Assembly: GCA_018970625.1 (NCBI GenBank)
Contig: JAGWVZ010000177.1
Location: forward strand, 1-7,324
From: Myxococcales bacterium
GTDB lineage: Bacteria > Myxococcota > Bradymonadia > REDH01
Direction of reading: 5' to 3'
Length of the DNA: 7,324 nt
Part shown: positions 5,844 through 7,324 of the stretch, in pieces
How the letters are laid out: every line of letters starts with the position of its first letter
Numbering within the stretch: the first letter of the stretch is position 1
Made by a program: the position numbers and the translations under genes
The notes under the pieces: model-generated
What the model was told of the DNA's origin: nothing
The model's input: the letters and a program-made list of their open reading frames with translations, nothing else
Database searches by the model: none

Positions 5844-5880
5844 CATCGCGCCAGCTGGCTCCGCATACGCGATGGCGCGG
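5844..5880. terminator. Possible GC-rich stem-loop between convergent genes
   Basis: The 96-bp gap between purN and the Fe-S carrier gene holds two competing inverted repeats: CGCGCCA (5847-5853) with TGGCGCG (5873-5879), and CATCGCG (5844-5850) with CGCGATG (5868-5874). CCAGCTGG (5851-5858) overlaps the first left arm and can pair with itself. Either long stem could serve both genes as a bidirectional stop. There is no T-run on either strand, so this is not a standard intrinsic terminator. Confidence 0.3.
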
Positions 5881-5905
5881 ACACGATGCGCCGGCGTCGT
5901 CGGCT

Positions 5906-6232
5906 TCAGACGTTGAAGCTCGTGCCGCAGCCACAGCTGCGCTGCGCGTTGGGGTTGGTGAACTGAAACCCGCCATTGAGGAGATCGCTCGAAAAATCGA
6001 CCTCCGTCCCGTTGATGTACAGGTACGATTTCGGGTCGCAGAACACCGGCAGGCCGTAACTGTCAAACACGCGGTCGTTCGACGCCGGTTCGTCGATATC
6101 GAGCGTGTACGACAGTCCGGAGCAACCACCTGACTTTACGCCCAGTCGGACGCCGTGGTTGCCCTGAAGTCCCTGCTGTTCAATGATCTCGCGCACCCGG
6201 ATAGCGGCACGTTCAGTAAGGGCGATAGCCAT
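5906..6232 (-). CDS. A-type iron-sulfur carrier protein (IscA/SufA/ErpA family)
   Basis: This 108-residue cytoplasmic carrier belongs to the HesB/IscA family, which receives or delivers Fe-S clusters to apo-enzymes. The three ligand cysteines are present: Cys37 in S-G-G-C-S-G-L-S-Y, and Cys100 and Cys102 in the terminal S-C-G-C-G-T-S-F. The G-G-F-Q-F-T-N-P-N-A segment before the CGC motif is characteristic. An additional Cys65 lies in V-F-C-D-P-K-S, as in many SufA-like members. Length is normal for the family. ATG 6232 has AGGAG (6241-6237) 4 nt upstream; the longer open frame from 6271 adds non-homologous residues. No isc or suf genes adjoin it, so it is a stand-alone carrier, and the IscA, SufA and ErpA subtypes cannot be separated from this sequence alone. 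It is divergent from rnz. Confidence 0.97.
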   Translation of the reverse strand: MAIALTERAAIRVREIIEQQGLQGNHGVRLGVKSGGCSGLSYTLDIDEPASNDRVFDSYGLPVFCDPKSYLYINGTEVDFSSDLLNGGFQFTNPNAQRSCGCGTSFNV

Positions 6233-6253
6233 AAGACTCCTGAAGGAGAGAGG

Positions 6254-6263
6254 TTGCATGCAA
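6254..6263. promoter_or_regulatory. Palindrome TTGCATGCAA at the predicted start site
   Basis: This perfect 10-bp palindrome begins just downstream of the predicted transcription start of the Fe-S carrier gene, about 22 bases before its ATG. A repressor bound there would block initiation, so it is a candidate operator. I do not recognise it as a consensus Fur, IscR or RirA site. Confidence 0.4.
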
Positions 6264-6271
6264 GACGCCAT

Positions 6272-6299
6272 AAGCTAGCGCACACCCACGCAGCGTCAA
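6272..6299 (-). promoter_or_regulatory. Predicted sigma-70-type promoter of the Fe-S carrier gene
   Basis: On the minus strand, TTGACG (6299-6294) matches the -35 consensus at five of six bases. After 16 bases comes TAGCTT (6277-6272), which keeps the key T, A and last T of the -10 box. The predicted start near 6265 gives a leader of about 33 nt before ATG 6232. The -10 box is only moderate, so this is a prediction. Confidence 0.45.
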
Positions 6300-6316
6300 G
6301 GTGCGCTTGCGACGTT

Positions 6317-6348
6317 GGCGCGTCGCGTGCTACGGGCGCCGACGCGCC
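6317..6348. repeat. Perfect 9-bp GC-rich inverted repeat upstream of rnz
   Basis: GGCGCGTCG (6317-6325) and CGACGCGCC (6340-6348) are perfect complements around a 14-nt loop, with two further possible G-T pairs at the base. The right arm ends 44 bases before ATG 6393. No T-run follows. It could be an rnz leader hairpin, or protein-bound DNA in the region shared with the divergent Fe-S gene. Confidence 0.55.
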
Positions 6349-6392
6349 GGGCCTGTGTTCGGTACGGGTCTGTTCTGTCGCACGTGGTATGC

Positions 6393-7313
6393 ATGTCCGA
6401 GGTTCGTCTTGTCTTTCTGGGCACTGGGAGTGGTCGCCCGACCCTTCGCCGGAATGTGTCGGGTCTGTCTCTGCAGTACGGTGGGGAAGGCCTCCTTTTT
6501 GATTGCGGTGAAGGCACGCAGATTCAGATGCAGAAAGCGTCCGTTCGTCCGGGCAAGCTGGCCGCGATTCTGATTACCCACTTCCACGGTGATCACATCA
6601 ACGGACTGCCAGGTTTTCTGGGGACGCTTGGACTTGGTGGGCACGAGGGTGAGCTCACCGTCGTCGCGCCGCGCGGTATTGATCGCTATTTTCAGACATT
6701 ACGAGAACTGCGCGTGCTCTCTCACGAAGAGCTGGTGACCCTGCGCGAGGCCGATCGCGGGGTCGTGTTTCGTGGACCCGACTACACCGTGTCGGCGTGT
6801 CAGCTGCGGCATCGTATTCCGGCTTTTGGTTATCTGTTTCGCGAGGATGATCGCCCTGGTCGTTTCGATGTCGAGACCGCAGTGGCCCTGGGTGTTCGGC
6901 CGGGGCCAGATTTCGGCAAACTGCAGCGCGGGCAGTCCCTGACTCTGGCGGATGGCAGTGTGGTCACCCCGTCGCAGGTGTTGGGGCCGACCCGGACCGG
7001 ACGTTCCGTGGCCTATATCTGTGACACGCGGCCGAGTGATGAGGTCGTACGATTTGTGCAGGGCGTGGACATCCTGATTCATGAGGCAACGTACCTGCAC
7101 GCGTTGCAGGAGCAGGCGGCCCGTCGCGGTCACTCCACCGTGCTCGAAGCCGCCATGGTCGCTCGGGATGCCGGCGTGCGGCGACTGATTCTGACCCACA
7201 TTTCGCCCAAGCACGGCAGTAATCGCGAGCTACTCGACGAGGCGCGAACGGTGTTTCCCCACGTCGAGGTAGCAGAAGATTTCAAGGAATTCGTTCTTCC
7301 TGTTCCCGAATAA
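6393..7313 (+). CDS. rnz: Ribonuclease Z (tRNA 3' endonuclease)
   Basis: This 306-residue cytoplasmic metallo-beta-lactamase-fold enzyme cuts tRNA precursors at the 3' end. All zinc ligands expected from the Bacillus subtilis enzyme are present at the same numbers: His63, His65, Asp67 and His68 in T-H-F-H-G-D-H, His140 (L-R-H-R-I), Asp211 (I-C-D-T-R) and His269 (T-H-I-S-P-K-H). The N-terminal F-L-G-T-G-S-G-R-P-T, the substrate-binding arm region around 155-182 (G-P-D-F-G-K-L-Q-R-G-Q), H-E-A-T-Y and G-H-S-T are all typical. Length matches short-form RNase Z. ATG 6393 aligns with the conserved N-terminus; the in-frame TTG 6315 would add 26 basic, non-homologous residues and begin inside the upstream hairpin. 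The Shine-Dalgarno sequence is weak (GTGG at 6384-6387). The short tail 7314-7324 holds nothing I can call. Confidence 0.98.
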   Translation: MSEVRLVFLGTGSGRPTLRRNVSGLSLQYGGEGLLFDCGEGTQIQMQKASVRPGKLAAILITHFHGDHINGLPGFLGTLGLGGHEGELTVVAPRGIDRYFQTLRELRVLSHEELVTLREADRGVVFRGPDYTVSACQLRHRIPAFGYLFREDDRPGRFDVETAVALGVRPGPDFGKLQRGQSLTLADGSVVTPSQVLGPTRTGRSVAYICDTRPSDEVVRFVQGVDILIHEATYLHALQEQAARRGHSTVLEAAMVARDAGVRRLILTHISPKHGSNRELLDEARTVFPHVEVAEDFKEFVLPVPE

Positions 7314-7324
7314 ACGGCTGAATC

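Noticed and set aside
6315..6392. TTG 6315 as the rnz start
   Set aside because: It adds 26 Arg-rich residues absent from RNase Z and overlaps a perfect hairpin; with ATG 6393 all metal ligands match Bacillus subtilis numbering.

Overview
The window is a gene-dense, GC-rich stretch of bacterial chromosome with eight protein genes, seven complete and one cut by the left edge. I see no rRNA, tRNA, CRISPR array, insertion sequence or phage gene. Two features suggest a Myxococcota (former Deltaproteobacteria) organism, perhaps of the Bradymonadales/Polyangiales type: two lipoproteins with long Asp/Pro/Ala/Thr-rich linkers after the lipobox, and repeated D-N-D-x-D-G-x-x-D-C modules in one of them. 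This placement is inferred from protein style and is not proven.

Layout. 3-830 (+) is the 3' part of an alpha/beta hydrolase gene. It meets, stop codon on stop codon, the gene at 2044-827 (-) for a surface lipoprotein with a chlorophyllase/PET-hydrolase-like alpha/beta hydrolase domain (GHSRGG). A 170-bp divergent intergenic region separates this from 2215-3045 (+), a second lipoprotein. That protein carries four 26-residue modules, each with four invariant Cys and an EF-hand/dockerin-like acidic loop, with poly-Gly spacers before modules 3 and 4. Fifteen bases later comes 3061-4338 (+), an HD-domain phosphohydrolase of the YwfO/SAMHD1-like group.

A 318-bp gap with a perfect 15-bp dyad leads to 4657-5202 (+), an uninterrupted 30-pentapeptide repeat protein. 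Its 3' end overlaps purN (5186-5809, +; GAR transformylase), so the two are probably co-transcribed and translationally coupled. The 96-bp gap to 5906-6232 (-), an A-type Fe-S carrier (IscA/SufA/ErpA family), lies between convergent genes. Its divergent neighbour, 6393-7313 (+), encodes ribonuclease Z with every metal ligand present. The Fe-S gene and rnz share a 160-bp intergenic region with a plausible promoter, a 10-bp palindrome at the predicted start site and a 9-bp GC-rich hairpin.

Most of the window is housekeeping (purN, rnz, Fe-S carrier, HD hydrolase). The least explained part is the divergent lipoprotein pair at 827-3045: a putative exported hydrolase next to a repeat protein that looks like a disulfide-stabilised calcium-binding surface protein. 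I found no convincing multi-gene novel system such as a defence island or biosynthetic cluster.
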